Below are positions 1-11,213 of a stretch of 64,000 nucleotides of DNA, piece by piece (position 1 is the stretch's first letter; each line of letters starts with the position of its first letter). The notes beneath the pieces are model-generated. The model was not told the DNA's origin. It did no database searches and worked only from the letters and a program-made list of their open reading frames with translations. A program made the position numbers and the translations under genes. Where the stretch lies: NCBI GenBank assembly GCA_029204225.1, contig CM055101.1:44948180-45012179 (forward strand). Direction: 5' to 3'. This stretch comes from Diphasiastrum complanatum. Lineage: Eukaryota > Streptophyta > Lycopodiopsida > Lycopodiales > Lycopodiaceae.

Positions 1-533
1 CATAATATAATATTATTTTGTATATGGTCATACAACCATACCAATCATAAATTATACTAAATTGCTATCAATTGATCTTCCGGTTGACAAAATATCCTAC
101 AAATGGAATTATGATAGTAACAAAGTTGAGCTAATTCCTTAAAAAAATAGTTAGTAAAGCATCTGAACCTGTTGCATGGTAGTTTGTTTGCTATAGTATG
201 GTGCCATGTTCAAAAACTTGATTTTCGAAGAAAAGAAATTTGACTTTAAGTTGTGATAATGATGCATTTTTCATGAATATGAATTAAATATTGTATACTA
301 TTGTTTCTTTGATAATTTTATGCAAAGTATAGTAGCAGTATCAAATAAGACTGCTATGAGATAAGTGTAAACAAAATCCAATAGCAATAATGATAAGTTG
401 TTATCAACTTGATACCTGTAGTGTTCATGAAGTAGGTTGCTTTAAAACAATTGAAAAGGTTTTCTAAAGCAAATCAACATTTGTCAACATTTGTAACTAA
501 CAATCCGAAAGCTATATAATCAGGAAGCAAAGA

Positions 534-990
534 TTGAACACTTTGGCAACATTCCATTCACATAATTTATTTCTATCAATAGTTATTCATTTACTGGATT
601 CCTTGAACTTCCATGTCCATTTGAACTTCCCATCTCTTGGTTTCCATTTAAGAGCTATAGCATTAAGTTTAGTATGCTTGAAGACAAATCTTACAAGTTT
701 ACTCATTATTGTTTTTAGTCCATCGGGTCCATTCTTCTCATAGCAATTAGCTATGTCAGTAGTCCACATATTATTAATCAATGTTGGAACATTGAGGTAG
801 AATTCAAAAGATGAATCGCACTGTCAGAAAGATTAGTGTCCACATTAAGGATACTCTAATAAGTAGTTGCCTTAAGGCCTGCTCCCTCCATGAGAAGAGG
901 AGTCAGCATACCAAGAGCTCCAATCAAGAAGGTGGCTAATTTTGAGAAATAGCAGTCATGTGCATTTCCAATCCATCTAAACATATTTTT
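534..990 (-). pseudogene. Degenerate reverse transcriptase fragment (unusual RT family)
   Basis: Reading the minus strand from 990 to 534 gives a broken RT frame. It starts with a stretch reading FRWIGNAHDCYFSKLATFL, passes GALGMLTPLLMEGAGL and reaches TDIANCYEKNGPDGLKTIM, followed by a basic Trp-rich segment. The same order of motifs occurs in the plus-strand RT body at 28.2-28.6 kb, so this is a second copy of that family. In-frame stops (for example inside the segment at 841-900) and loss of the Pro after the CY motif make it a pseudogene. It directly follows the minus-strand copy of the element's terminal repeat (1020-1430), as in the better copy. About 2 kb of body present in the other copy is missing. 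Positions 1-533 downstream are AT-rich with no readable frame. Confidence 0.7.
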
Positions 991-1019
991 TGTGGGCTTT
1001 GAATGTACACCATATCATT

Positions 1020-1430
1020 TCGGACAAAATATGAAAGTTTTAACCGTATATATATTAACTAGACCTGGTGTGGACACATGTGCACGTGTGCTGGTGTTAC
1101 GGCAAATCCATGTCGTTCTAACCCATGTGAGCCTTGTTAAGAAAGGCAAGTCATGCACTGTTGTCCATACTTCTAAGCATATCCATGCTTTACAGTCGTA
1201 TCTTACCAGAAGCCTAATGTGACACCTACATGGGTAGCTTTATATTATTGCCATGGTTGAGTGGTGCGAATACGTAGGCATTAGGGCACGTCTGTGCCAT
1301 GCTAATCCTTATACATGTTCTGCATATGCAAAAACTGGTTTTGTATCGCTATATTTGGTTCTAAGCAAATCCATGCTATTCATAACGTTAGATTCAACCC
1401 ATGGCATATAGGACTTTGTTATGGGTAGAT
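1020..1430 (-). repeat. Terminal repeat of the RT element, minus copy, part 1
   Basis: The reverse complement of this stretch aligns by eye with 26150-26257 and with 31140-31545. Shared landmarks are CAGCACACGTG..GTGTCCACACC, AGCATGGATATGCT and GACATGGATTTGCC. It contains at least two internal repeats of a unit with TTAGGGCA..CATCC..TGCCAT. It stops at about 1430, where unrelated sequence begins, and the same repeat resumes at 5440. I infer that one terminal repeat was split by later insertions. Confidence 0.65.
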
Positions 1431-1431
1431 T

Positions 1432-2042
1432 GAATCCGAAGAGAGAGAGGTGAAGTGCGACAACTGTCCTTAAGAAATGTGAAGGTGGGAGGCTATGGCT
1501 CCATGGAGGTGCTCCGAGGTAGGAACTAAAGAATGAACGAGGCTCCGAAAATCCCGAATAGTGCGAAATGTGCGACAATGGCCCTTCAGATCTGTAGTGC
1601 CTGCCTTTGAAAATAGCGGTTTGCCCTTAGGAGATGCGAAGATGGCGGGTTATAGTCAGCCGCTAAAACTGCCATTGAAACTTGACTCTCTCACAAAGCC
1701 GAATAATGCAAGAATGCCGACTGGTTTCATGCCTTCTTTAACCAATGTTTTTTCGAATAAACTTTGCCTTACATGAGCATTACCTCAGTATTAAATTACG
1801 AATGGTCTTTGTATAGACTATGTCGTTCAGATATCACTTTAAAAAGTAAAGGCTAGGCATAGCCATATGCCAAATTCATAAGTAGTAAAATGGTTTTAGT
1901 TCCATAGAACATATTTGACTCATACCACACTAAGTGCAACTAATGATTAGGCTATTCATAACGGCAAAGGCAAAGGCTTAAGATTTAGCAACAAAAAGTC
2001 GAAATCATTAACAAATTGTCGAAACCAGGGCAGGGTACCACA
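1432..2042. repeat. About 610-bp direct repeat, copy 1
   Basis: This stretch is nearly identical to 3572-4178. Both begin GAATCCGAAGAGAGAGAGG and end at GGTACCACA. In copy 2 the right end leads straight into a Copia primer-binding site and LTR, so the unit probably represents leader sequence of that minus-strand Copia. Copy 1 instead borders a purine run read on the minus strand (GAGGGGGGAGATA), so an LTR pair of another element is the alternative. No protein family is recognisable in the short frames inside. Confidence 0.6.
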
Positions 2043-2781
2043 TATCTCCCCCCTCAAGTGTGTAGCGGCTCGCAAACACCAGAGAATATGAAACAATGTT
2101 GAAGTTTGAAGAGAATCTGACTTGCCACAGTCTGCAGCCTTTGACAAGCCAAAGCGTTGATTGTACATTCTTCAACAAATAAAACTTCAGCATCTATTAC
2201 TTCCAAAAGTCAGCACCATTTGACATAGTTATGAGCAGATGTAGAATGGAAAATCAGCTTTAAAAACTTGGCTCTGCATCATAAAAATTATGTAATTTTG
2301 GACAGCAACACTGACAAGTCATTAACTATAAGCAAAACATAGAAAAATCAGCATTGGCCTGCCTCTTTGACATAACACCACATCCGCTTGAACAGCACGT
2401 AGCTTTAGCACAGGCTTTTATTCAACTTGAAGATCCTGTGAAGTGACTGAAACAAAGCAAAACAGAGAAAGAAAAACAAAAACCTGATTCTGGAAAAGCA
2501 TAGATGTAGGTTTGGTTACGGAAGACCAAAACCTTATTCAAATGACGAAGAATCTTTAGCTTGTATATAACAAGAACTAAGCACACTTGACAAACTGTAG
2601 ATAACTCTAATAACTCTACAAAAAAATAGCAAATATGGAACTAAAAATGAAGTGGTGTTTCAAGGTGGACGAAACTCAGATTTAACTCTTCCTATTCTTA
2701 ATTGCTTGAAGAACCGGAACAGTAACCTGTGAATCTGAAAAATATAAACAAAAATCAGAAAAAATCAGAATATTTGGCATT

Positions 2782-3140
2782 GCTCCCCGCCAATGGCGCC
2801 AAAATTGGTATATGTCGCAACATACCAACAACAAAATGATTGATATTTGTAGTACAAACGGGTATCGTTCCTACTGGAGAGCAATAAAAGGGCTGATATT
2901 GTCATTATTAGTGCAAAACAGAGAATAACCAAAAATGGATGGAATGAAATATAAAATGTTTGCAATCTGGTCATCAACAGATGCTTCCATAAGGGGCTGC
3001 CAATACAACCTTGCAAAGAAGACAAAACACCCAGGAGAAAGATAATATATACTTCTTTATGGTTTTCAGATTCAAATGGGAGTGAACTCAAGGAAACAAA
3101 TACTTCGGCAAAGAAGAAGCTACACTGTGAAATCTGTTCC
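2782..3140 (-). other. Possible Gypsy LTR end with tRNA-Asp-type primer-binding site
   Basis: The minus-strand reading at 2801-2782 is TGGCGCCATTGGCGGGGAGC, which resembles the primer-binding site of plant Tat/Athila Gypsy elements. It follows an AT-rich stretch whose end reads TGTTGCGACATATACCA on the minus strand. The stretch up to about 3140 could be the end of an LTR, but no partner LTR is present. The reading frame across 2765-3091 has no recognisable domain. Confidence 0.35.
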
Positions 3141-3185
3141 TTTATCTTGACAGTAGCTTATCATGAATCTAACTCCTGAGATCAA

Positions 3186-3262
3186 ACCATAGGCATGCAA
3201 CAAAAGGTCTGTTAGATGTTGTTCATACAGATATATGTGGACCTATGTATGCAAGAGGACAC
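3186..3262 (+). pseudogene. Small Copia integrase fragment
   Basis: The sequence from GCATGCAACAAAAGG to ATATATGTGGACC matches the integrase segment at about 11960-12015 of the plus-strand Copia, which encodes HRHATKVLLDVVHSDICGP. Only about 75 bp are shared and the flanks do not match, so this is a scrap. It lies between the two 610-bp repeats. Its orientation is opposite to the LTR and primer site at 4.2-5.4 kb. Confidence 0.6.
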
Positions 3263-3571
3263 CATACTACCATGTAGAAATTGATAGTGGGTTTGACTCG
3301 GAACAGCTGGTTGAAGATCTGCTTGCTTGCCCTCTAAAATGTGTTGGAGGTCCTCATAACCGTTTATAGAAGATGATCTACCAAGAACAATGAGCAATGG
3401 ATGTGTGGAAGAGGTCCTTCATTGCCATGTGTAAGAAATGTGCCATGAAAAATCAGAAATCAGTGCGCTAGAACTGCCTCTTGGAGATGCGATGGCTGCT
3501 AGGGATCGCTGACCTGCGTGAGGAGGGTGTTGGGCTGCATTGAGAGATGGAGAGCAAAGCCTGCCCTACAA

Positions 3572-4178
3572 GAATCCGAAGAGAGAGAGGTGAAGTGCGA
3601 CAGTTGTCCTTAAGAAATGCGAAGGTGAGAGGCTCTGGCTGTGTGGAGGTGCTCCGAGGTAGGCACTAAAGAATGAACGAGGCTCCAAAAATCCCGAATA
3701 GTGCGAAATGTGCGACAATGGCCCTTCAGATCTGCAATGCCTTGCCTTTGAAAATAGCGGTTTGCCCTTAGGAAATGCGAAGATGGCGGGTTATAGTCAG
3801 CCACTAAAACTGCCATTGAAACTTGACTCTCTCACAAAGCTAAATAATGCGAGAATGCCGATTGGTTTCATGCCTTCTTTAACCAATGATTTTTTGAATA
3901 AACTTTGCCTTACATGAGCATTACCTCAGTATTAAATTACAAATGGTCTTTGTATAGACTATGTCATTCAGATATCACTTTAAAAAGTAAAGGCTAGGCA
4001 TAGCCATATGCCAAATTCATAAGTAGTAAAATGGTTCTAGTTCCATAGAATAGATTTGACTCATACCACACTAAGTGGTGCAACTAATGAATAGGCTATA
4101 CATAAGGACAAAGGCAAAGGCTTAAGATTTAGCAACAAAAACCCGAGATCAACAAATTGCTGAAACCAAGGTACCACA
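3572..4178. repeat. About 610-bp direct repeat, copy 2 (Copia leader-like)
   Basis: This is the partner of 1432-2042. Its right end (GGTACCACA) is 2 bp from the primer-binding site at 4181-4192, so on the minus strand it occupies the leader position just inside the 5' LTR of a Copia element. It contains GTGCGACAATGG-like words that echo the GCGACAGTG motifs of that LTR. The gag that should follow is absent. Confidence 0.55.
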
Positions 4179-4180
4179 AC

Positions 4181-4192
4181 GCTCTGATATCA
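4181..4192 (-). other. Copia primer-binding site (initiator Met tRNA type)
   Basis: The minus-strand sequence TGATATCAGAGC immediately follows the LTR end CCAACA. It differs by one base from the standard plant Copia site TGGTATCAGAGC. Its position directly inside the LTR is what supports the call. Confidence 0.75.
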
Positions 4193-5439
4193 TGTTGGAA
4201 AGAGGTGTGTAAAAGGTAGGTCTAAACGAATCAAATAAAAATAATCCGAACGACAAGAAAGAAAACTTATCGTGCACAGCGGAATAAACTATCTTCCTCT
4301 TTGTTCATGCATGACTACGCCTATCAATTTCGAACAAAACAATAGTGATAAAAATCACGTTCAATCTTATAGTAACTAACTTTGAAATCATCAGTACTAC
4401 AGTGATTACGTAGCCAAACATTTAAAGCATTGAATTATCAGACAAATAATCAGTCGCGAAGAATTACAGAAATGCATACGTTCTGAGACAAACCTGAACG
4501 CAATAAAAGATAGTATTGATGCAGTATGAAACAAAACAGAAGTAAATGAGTACAACAAGTTTGCGGATCGAAGCTGCATACTCTAAGCTATTTCTGAGCA
4601 ACTAAGCAATCTCTAATCAACTCTAAAGGACTGAGGTAGAATGCTCAAAAGTTTTCAAACTCGCAGACTTGAGAGAGAGAGAGCTAACTATTCAATACTT
4701 GATTTGATCTCTAATCTGATTTGATAATTAGATGTTGAAATATGAACATCTATTTATACTAAGCAATTAGGTCATTAAATGCGACTGCCAATCGGCTGGA
4801 GTCTGTTGGCATTCATCCAGTTCTTCTCAGAAGTTGCTTGTTGAGAAGCGGTGACATTTGGCCGTAAACAGTCTGTCTGCATAACTGAACGTAAGCTGTC
4901 ACTCTACATAAATGAACATGAAACTGTCATAAGAAAAAACGACAGTGTCGCAAAAATACGACAGTGTCGGCTTTTTGCGAGAAATGCGACAGTGGCGCTA
5001 AATCTCATTTTCTTGAAATTTGGGATAGCCCTGCACTTTGCCAAAGTCATTTCCTTAATATTTGAGGCATTTTGAAAAATGCAACACTGCATTTTTACTT
5101 GCAATTCCTGACAGGCCAAAAATGCGACACTACATTTTTACTCGAAATTCTTGACAGGTGAAAAATGCGAAAAACGCGACACTGTATTTTTACTTGCAAT
5201 TTTTGACAGTGTCGCTTTAAGAGAAAATTGACTGTAGCAAAAAGGCGATAGTGTCGGGTTTTGTAGTGAGAGAAAATTTTCGACACTATTGTCAAACTCC
5301 GTGTACTTTTGCAAACTGTGTAAACACACTTGTAATTTTGCAAACTGTGTAAAACACGGGAGAATCCGCAGAACTGGATAAACAGTTGGATGAAGATAAA
5401 ACCCGATTAGTCGATTAGTGGAAGGAGAATAATCCAACA
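4193..5439 (-). mobile_element. 5' LTR of a Copia retrotransposon, minus strand
   Basis: The minus-strand LTR starts TGTTGGATTATTCTCC at 5439 and ends CCAACA at 4193, about 1.25 kb, with the primer-binding site immediately inside. Its first 600 or so bases match the plus-strand 3' LTR starting at 14496; shared landmarks include CAGACAGACTGTTTA and ATGACAGTTT. It carries repeated inverted words of the type CGACAGTGTCG between about 4938 and 5260. The RT-element terminal repeat resumes at 5440, so this LTR marks an insertion point. No internal coding region or second LTR of this copy remains. Confidence 0.75.
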
Positions 5440-6680
5440 TCAGGGACTTCCAAGATTTTTATCAGGTATTAGGGCATATTCGTGTCATTCTAGTCCTTGT
5501 GTAAAAAGTTTGTATCTTATGCATATCCATGATGTCTAAGAACGTTATATTGAAAACCCTAATTTTGGATATAGGTATGGAGTAGTTAAGAACAACGAGA
5601 AATAATTACTAAACCGGTTTGTAATAGTAGTTAGGTTTAAGCTTGAATGTCGTTATATTGGAAGCAAAAATCCACAACGAAAGCTAGATATGTAAGTAGA
5701 GCAGAAGAACCATTTCATGAGTATCTGTTGTTTAGAACATGTAGCAGAACCATGTCCATGATTTATGTGGTTTATATATAATCTGGAATTCGTTAAGAGA
5801 ATTCATACCTAGATGATTGTAGACGTGTTTTCCTGAGAGGATGCCATGTTATTCCCACGAGTAGTTTGTTTGTTTTAGAACACAACCGTACATAGAGTCT
5901 TTATCACACACTGTCTAACCTTCTTTCTAAAGAATCAAAATTTGCATAAGTATATTTCTTTGCCAAAACAACGTTCAAAAATTGTCTAAGCCAAGCCATT
6001 CTAGCATGGTTTACCAAGTGACATACCTGTGTAGAGACTTAGCAATGTATGGTTCGAATTTGAACCTAAACGAATGTAGTACTAGGCCATAGTAATAATT
6101 GATGCTACATAATCACAAAATGTACATGAACATTTAGTGTCCAAATGCTACTAAATTAGCATTACTAGATGTGCATAACATTTGAAAAAACAAATTTATT
6201 TAGTGGAAGAGAAACTATAAACCCTAATGTGAGTGGTAGGTTGCTGTCCATACAGCAGTCAACCAAACAAACTTGTTATGGAATTATATATAGAAAGGCT
6301 TGTAATCTTCCTGCAGTCCATCGCTAGGGACATGAAGTAGATGAATCAACTTTTCTTCATAAAAAATATGTTTTTAAGCCAACTGTCCATCGTTGTCCAT
6401 CGCCGGACATCGGCTACCATTCATTAGTTTTAGACCCATCGCTAGCATGCGAGCAAGCCAAAAACAAACGATAATATGTGGTTTGCATCGCTATGTGGTA
6501 GGCAAAAAAAATACTTTAAGTATCAACAATGGTTATTTGTAGTCCATCATTGCCTAGAAGGCACAGAGATCCATTCTACGAAATGAAAAGGATGAAAAGT
6601 GGTCCATCGTTGTCTATATGGCATAGAGATCCATTTTATGAAATGAAAAAGATGAAGAGTGGTCCATCGTTGGTCAGCGA
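5440..6680 (-). repeat. Terminal repeat of the RT element, minus copy, part 2
   Basis: The stretch starts TCAGGTATTAGGGC, exactly at the edge of the Copia LTR. Its reverse complement matches parts of 24.9-26.0 and 30.2-31.2 kb: the TTATGCATATCCATG unit near 5520, the AGGCCATAGTAAT..GATGCTACAT..ATCACA segment near 6090, and a series of TCCATCG(T/C) words at 6240-6670. The distal 400-500 bp and the CT tract found at the other copies are not seen here. It is diverged with indels. Confidence 0.6.
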
Positions 6681-7193
6681 GCCACCATAAACATACATTT
6701 ACTCATTATAATAAGCAAGTTGGTTAGCTTGCCTTGAGCCTCCCCTTGGAAACCAAGAAGCATTATAATAAGCTATGGGCATACATATCACATATAGTTA
6801 CAAAGAAGCATAAACCAAAGTGCATAAAGCAAAAAGAGATGATAGCATTGTCATGAAATGGGATGAACCTCTTACCATAAGATACTATTCAAAGAGAGGA
6901 AGCTTGGTAGGGCGCAATCACAAGAGGAGAAAAATGATGAACTCCCTTCACAAAGTGTTGTGAAAGAAAGTAGTCGAAACTGCATGATATATATAGTGGT
7001 ATGCGGTGAGGCTTCATGGAAGGTGGCACATTGTCTCGAGAGAGAAGAACCTAGGAACCTCCTCCATGAGTAATACTTCCTCAAAGTTTTTGAGGTTTGA
7101 ACTTAGTTGGTCTTGAAAACCCAAGTAATGAGAATATTGTGGATCCAAATCCTTCTTGGTCCTACATGCTAGGGAGTCTCAAAATGTTAAATG
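6681..7193. other. No gene recognised
   Basis: AT-rich intergenic sequence. The short minus-strand frame at 6872-7084 has no recognisable domain, and I see no repeat partner elsewhere in the window. Confidence 0.5.
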
Positions 7194-7308
7194 TATAGGG
7201 AAGGCCCCCGTCCAGGGGCCTTCCACAATGGGAGGCACCCGAGGGCAGTAGCCCAAGGGCGCCTAACCTAGCATGGAGGGCCCTTAGAAGGGGGCCTTTC
7301 CCTACGTA
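7194..7308. mobile_element. Small GC-rich foldback element (MITE-like), copy 1
   Basis: The segment begins TAGGGAAGGCCC and ends GGGCCTTTCCCTA followed by CGTAA, so its ends are inverted repeats. A second hairpin (GGAAGGCCCCCG..GGGGCCTTCC) lies near the left end. It is far more GC-rich than its surroundings. A related segment with the same ends is at 52674-52745, and both are flanked by T- or A-rich tracts. No coding capacity. A GC-rich SINE fragment is the alternative. Confidence 0.45.
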
Positions 7309-8689
7309 ACAACCTGCATGTCTTTCTTTTCTTTTCTTTTTCATTAAATAAAGCTTCTCTTTTTTTTAGAAAACTCAAATTTTTCTTTCTAAAAATAGTA
7401 ACATTAATGCTCTTACATTTTTTTTTAAAATAGTCATGAGTATAGCTTGCAACTTTCTAAAAATTAGTAAGTCTGTAAAAATAATGATGATGGCATCACC
7501 CTACACTCCCTCTGGTAGGCAGAACGGGACCTGCGCATCTGTGGCTAAGGCATAGTAAAGATCAGCCCTGACAGAACTAGCTGAGAAGTGCTAGGGCAAT
7601 TGACAACCATCCTTGGAGACTAGAAGAGACACAAATGGCTGAGAAGGCTGACCCATCAGGAGGTGAAGGGGTAGCGAAGCTGAAACATGCACAAATGTGG
7701 GGCCCACTATTGAGGAAATGGGCAAAGTTGGCTACAAGGAAGGGAAAATGGAAGGATGAAGAGGCTGGAGTGCATAAACCCCCCTGTAGCCACAGCTGGA
7801 GGGCAAGGAAGTAGCGAATACGAGGAAAAGGGCCCTGCAATAGGTAGTGAGCACGAAGCAACAATAGGAGCTATTGTCTCCTCTGTTGAAGCCTTCACCT
7901 CTCAAGGGTAAATTGGGAAAGAAGCGAGACCGTCCTCCTATGTGTAGGCTTGCTACTCAGGAGGTCAACGAAGTTGGTTCTCACACCTGTTTGAAGGAGG
8001 CATTCCACCATCTACTGCTCAAAGCTCATCAGTCCCGGAACAACACAGCCTAATAATCCTTCTTCTGTGCCACGTGCTTCAAGTGGTCGATTCGCTTGGT
8101 GACCTATTCTTGGTACTAAGCAAGATGCTCTAAAGGTGCGCTCTTGAGCTTGATTTTGATATTTTCAACAATTACCTTGCTTTTCTCACTAATACTGTCG
8201 TAGCTTATTTTATGGGAAGTCCTCCACCTCTTGAGGGACTTAAGAGATTCACTAAGCTGTAGTGGGGAAGTTCAATGCTCGTGTCTATCAAAAATCAGTG
8301 GGATAGCAGTGAAAGTAGAACAACGGATGGTTGTAGATCATAAGTGCAATAGTTACCTGCAATAATCAAGATGAATAAACAGTAGTAATGTTCTAATACA
8401 ACAAACCAGTAGTGCGAGAAAATATGTACTCGTGATAAAAATCAGAAGGTGAGTACATGGGCATGAAGTTGAGCGCAATCCAGTGCGGCGCATATATTTT
8501 AGGGCTTCTGTCTTTTATAGGTAACTAACTAAAAAGATATTTATGTACAAGATATTCTCAAGTCTTTCAGGTCAGTGCTTTTCTACCTACTTAATTAATT
8601 ACTATTGCCTTGTAGTTGATAACCACCTTTTAAGTAATAAAGATTATGTACAAGTAGGTGAACTACCACAAAGTTTTGGATCGACATTT
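7309..8689. other. No gene recognised
   Basis: The sequence begins with T-rich tracts (7320-7430) and continues as mixed sequence to 8690. A plus-strand frame near 7637 starting MAEKADPSGGEG runs about 60 codons and stops, with no family resemblance I can name. The right part (about 8280-8690) may belong to the LTR described next, but I could not find its outer end. Confidence 0.4.
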
Positions 8690-8925
8690 TCCTGATGATG
8701 AAGTCAGATTTGTCGGCTTGGTCCAATTTGTTGGCTTGGTTAGATTTTTTGGCTTGGTCCGATTTGTCGACTTTGTCTGATTTGTCGGTTGAGTTAGATT
8801 TGTCGACCGAGTCAGATTTGTCGGCTTGGTTTGATTTGTTAGGTTCGTTAGATTTGTCGGCTAAGTCGGATTTGTCAGGATGCTCATTACCGAATGGATT
8901 TGGTCTTGAGCATAGAAATCCAACA
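8690..8925 (-). mobile_element. Copia 3' LTR start containing a short tandem array
   Basis: On the minus strand an LTR begins TGTTGGATTTCTATGC at 8925, immediately after a polypurine tract (CATTAAGGGGAG, 8926-8937) at the end of a Copia RNase H region. Between 8694 and 8880 it contains about ten imperfect copies of a 15-17 base unit of the form GATTTGTCGGCTTGGTC. The other end of the LTR cannot be placed; it may reach about 8284. Confidence 0.55.
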
Positions 8926-8937
8926 CTCCCCTTAATG

Positions 8938-9400
8938 TGGATCCTGAAAAACTATGATCTTCAGATTTAGCATGTCATTAAATCTAAGATGGTGCTCCTT
9001 TGATAGAGCTTTTGTGAAATAATCTGCTACCATAACATCTGTCCTGCAGTAAACCAATGACACTTCCTTGCCTTGCACTTTTTCTCTAAGGGAGAGTGAA
9101 ATATCGGATTTAGAGATAGTGCAATTGTGCTTTGATTGTCACAATAGATTGTCGTTGGATGTGGCTGAGCAAGGTTGATATCTGCAAGCAAATTCCTTAG
9201 CCAAATTGCCTCCTTGGTAGCATTTGTGGTAGCTATGTATTTTGATTCGATTGATGATAATGCTACCGAGGTCTGTTTTTAGTTGTTCCATGAGATTGGG
9301 CCTTGATTGTATAAGAATACAAATCCAAAAGTCGATCTTCTAATATTGATGTCTCCTGCCCAATCTGCATCTGTGTATCTACGACTAATCACAGATTACA
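8938..9400 (-). pseudogene. Copia RNase H fragment
   Basis: The minus strand from 9400 to 8938 reads RRYTDADWAGDI, then GPISWNN, then ALSSIESKYIATTNATKEAIWLRNLL and YCDNQSTIALS. This is the usual RNase H order of Copia pol. A stop replaces one residue of the ISWNSKKQ-type motif. The fragment ends at the polypurine tract next to the LTR at 8925. It abuts a different Copia copy at about 9400, since that copy has its own RNase H at 9.7-10.1 kb. Confidence 0.7.
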
Positions 9401-9409
9401 AGAGTGGCA

Positions 9410-11213
9410 GATTAGGTACGTCCCAACGTTCTTGTGCTGATGTCACCATATCATATCAGGAGACTATACTTCACGGTACTTGTTTGATCTCCTTGGTCCC
9501 TTCGTTTCGCGAATATTTTCATTTCGCGTCATTTGACCTTCTCGTGATGTTCGTGTTGTTCGCTAACATTTCGTCTTCGAGTTTTTCATTCTCATTAGGT
9601 TGGGAGTGGAGAGCTAGCAGAGCTTTGGTAATAGAAACACTTTGTTTCTTTAGCTCCCTCTCAAAGCATGGTAGCTTGATGACTCAAAGACTGCTCCTCT
9701 GTTTCTCGAACAAACCTTTGTCTAACACCTTTGTGAAGATGTCAGCAACCATCTTTTTCGTTCCAATGAAAGTAGTCTGCAGCTTCTTCTTTCAATCAGA
9801 TCCCTTATCAAGTGGTACTTGATTGCAATGTGTTTCGTTCTTGAGTGAAACACAAGATCCTTTGTCAGGTGTATTGCGGATGTATTGTCCATCTGCAAAA
9901 TCAGAGGTTCATTTCTCGTTTCACCTAGTTCGTCAAGAAACTGTTTAAGCCAAGTGATTTTGTTGGCCATTTTTGCTGCTGTTACAATTCCACTTCACAG
10001 GATGACTGAGCTACGATGGTTTGTTTTTTGCTGACCCAAAGAATTGATGCTCCTGTTGCGACGATACATCCTCCTGAGACACTTTTGTAGTCGTCCTTGA
10101 GAGATGCCCAGCTAGCATCACTATATGAAAGCATCTAGAATTCTGCATCATGAGAATAACACAATCCAAAATCCTTCGTTAGTTGAAGGTATTGCAAGAT
10201 TCGCTTCGCGATCTTCCAATGAGTCGGCAGGCCTGGATTTGTGCTGAATTGGCTCATCCTGAACACGACATAAGCAATGTCAGGACGTGTGTTATTTGCA
10301 AGATACATTAGTGATCCGATTAGCTTCTTGTATGGTGTATGTTCCATCAATTCTCTTTACTCTTCAGTCTTTGAACAATCTTCATTCGTCAGGATTGTTC
10401 CTGCAAGCATTGGAGTGTTTGCTCATTTGCAATTCATCATCCCGAAATCTTCTAGGATTTTCTGGGTATATCTGGATTGATGAAGATACAATTTCCCTTC
10501 ATTATAGTCTCTGTCAATCTGTAAGCCAAGATAACATCTGGCTTCTCCTAGGTCTGTAATCTTGAGATGTTTCGAGATGTCGCACTTCACCTCAGCAATA
10601 AGTCTTTCACTTTTGCAGAGTATCAGGGTGTCGTCCACATATACAACTACAGTGATGATCTTCCCATCTGTAATTCTTAGATAAACATTGGAATCAGCTA
10701 TATTAGTGGCTTGAATCCTAAGGATTTCAGGGCTTGATCTTTCTTCTTATACCATTGTCGTGCTGATTGCTTTAGACCATAGATACTCTTGTGCATTCTG
10801 CATGCATAAGTAGGAAGTGAGTTTGAAATGTAGCCTGGAGGTTGATCCATGTAGACTTCTTCGTCTAGCTCCCCATGTAATAAGCTTGTCTTCTCATCCA
10901 CGATGTAAATCCTGAGATCATAAGTGGCTGCATATGCAAACAGTAGGCATAAGGACGAATGTTTCACGATAAGAGAGAAGGTCTCAGCATAGTCGATACC
11001 ACATCTCTGAGAAAAACCCTTCGCTACAAGTCTGGCTTTATACTTTGAAACATTTCCATTCAGTCCATACTTCAGCTTGTATACCCATTTGCATTGTACA
11101 ATTTTTTGCTTATCTGGTAATGGCTGCAATGTCCATACCTCATTCTTATTCATGAATTCCATCACTTCATTTATGGCTTGGATCCATTTGTCCTTCTCCC
11201 GAATCCACATTCA
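9410..11213 (-). pseudogene. Copia RT and RNase H fragment, minus strand
   Basis: From 11210 downwards the minus strand encodes WTLQPLPDKQKIVQCKWVYK, then [38 protein letters not shown], an intact YVDD catalytic box at about 10640, LKITDLGEARCYLGLQI, TPYKKLIGSLMYLANN.RPDI, and RNase H motifs to 9722 (QMDNTSAIHLTKD). A Ser/Asn-rich tail follows to about 9420. Several frameshifts and stops break it. Gag, protease and integrase are missing: the fragment ends abruptly at about 11213, where a plus-strand Copia begins. Confidence 0.8.

Noticed and set aside
2765-3091. 108-codon minus-strand frame with hydrophobic stretches as a membrane protein
   Set aside because: It overlaps a probable LTR end and primer-binding site, has no homologue I recognise, and composition fits AT-rich non-coding DNA.
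7577-7898. Two overlapping minus-strand frames rich in Ser, Pro and Leu
   Set aside because: They are mutual frame shadows with no domain, and the plus strand of the same stretch is no better.
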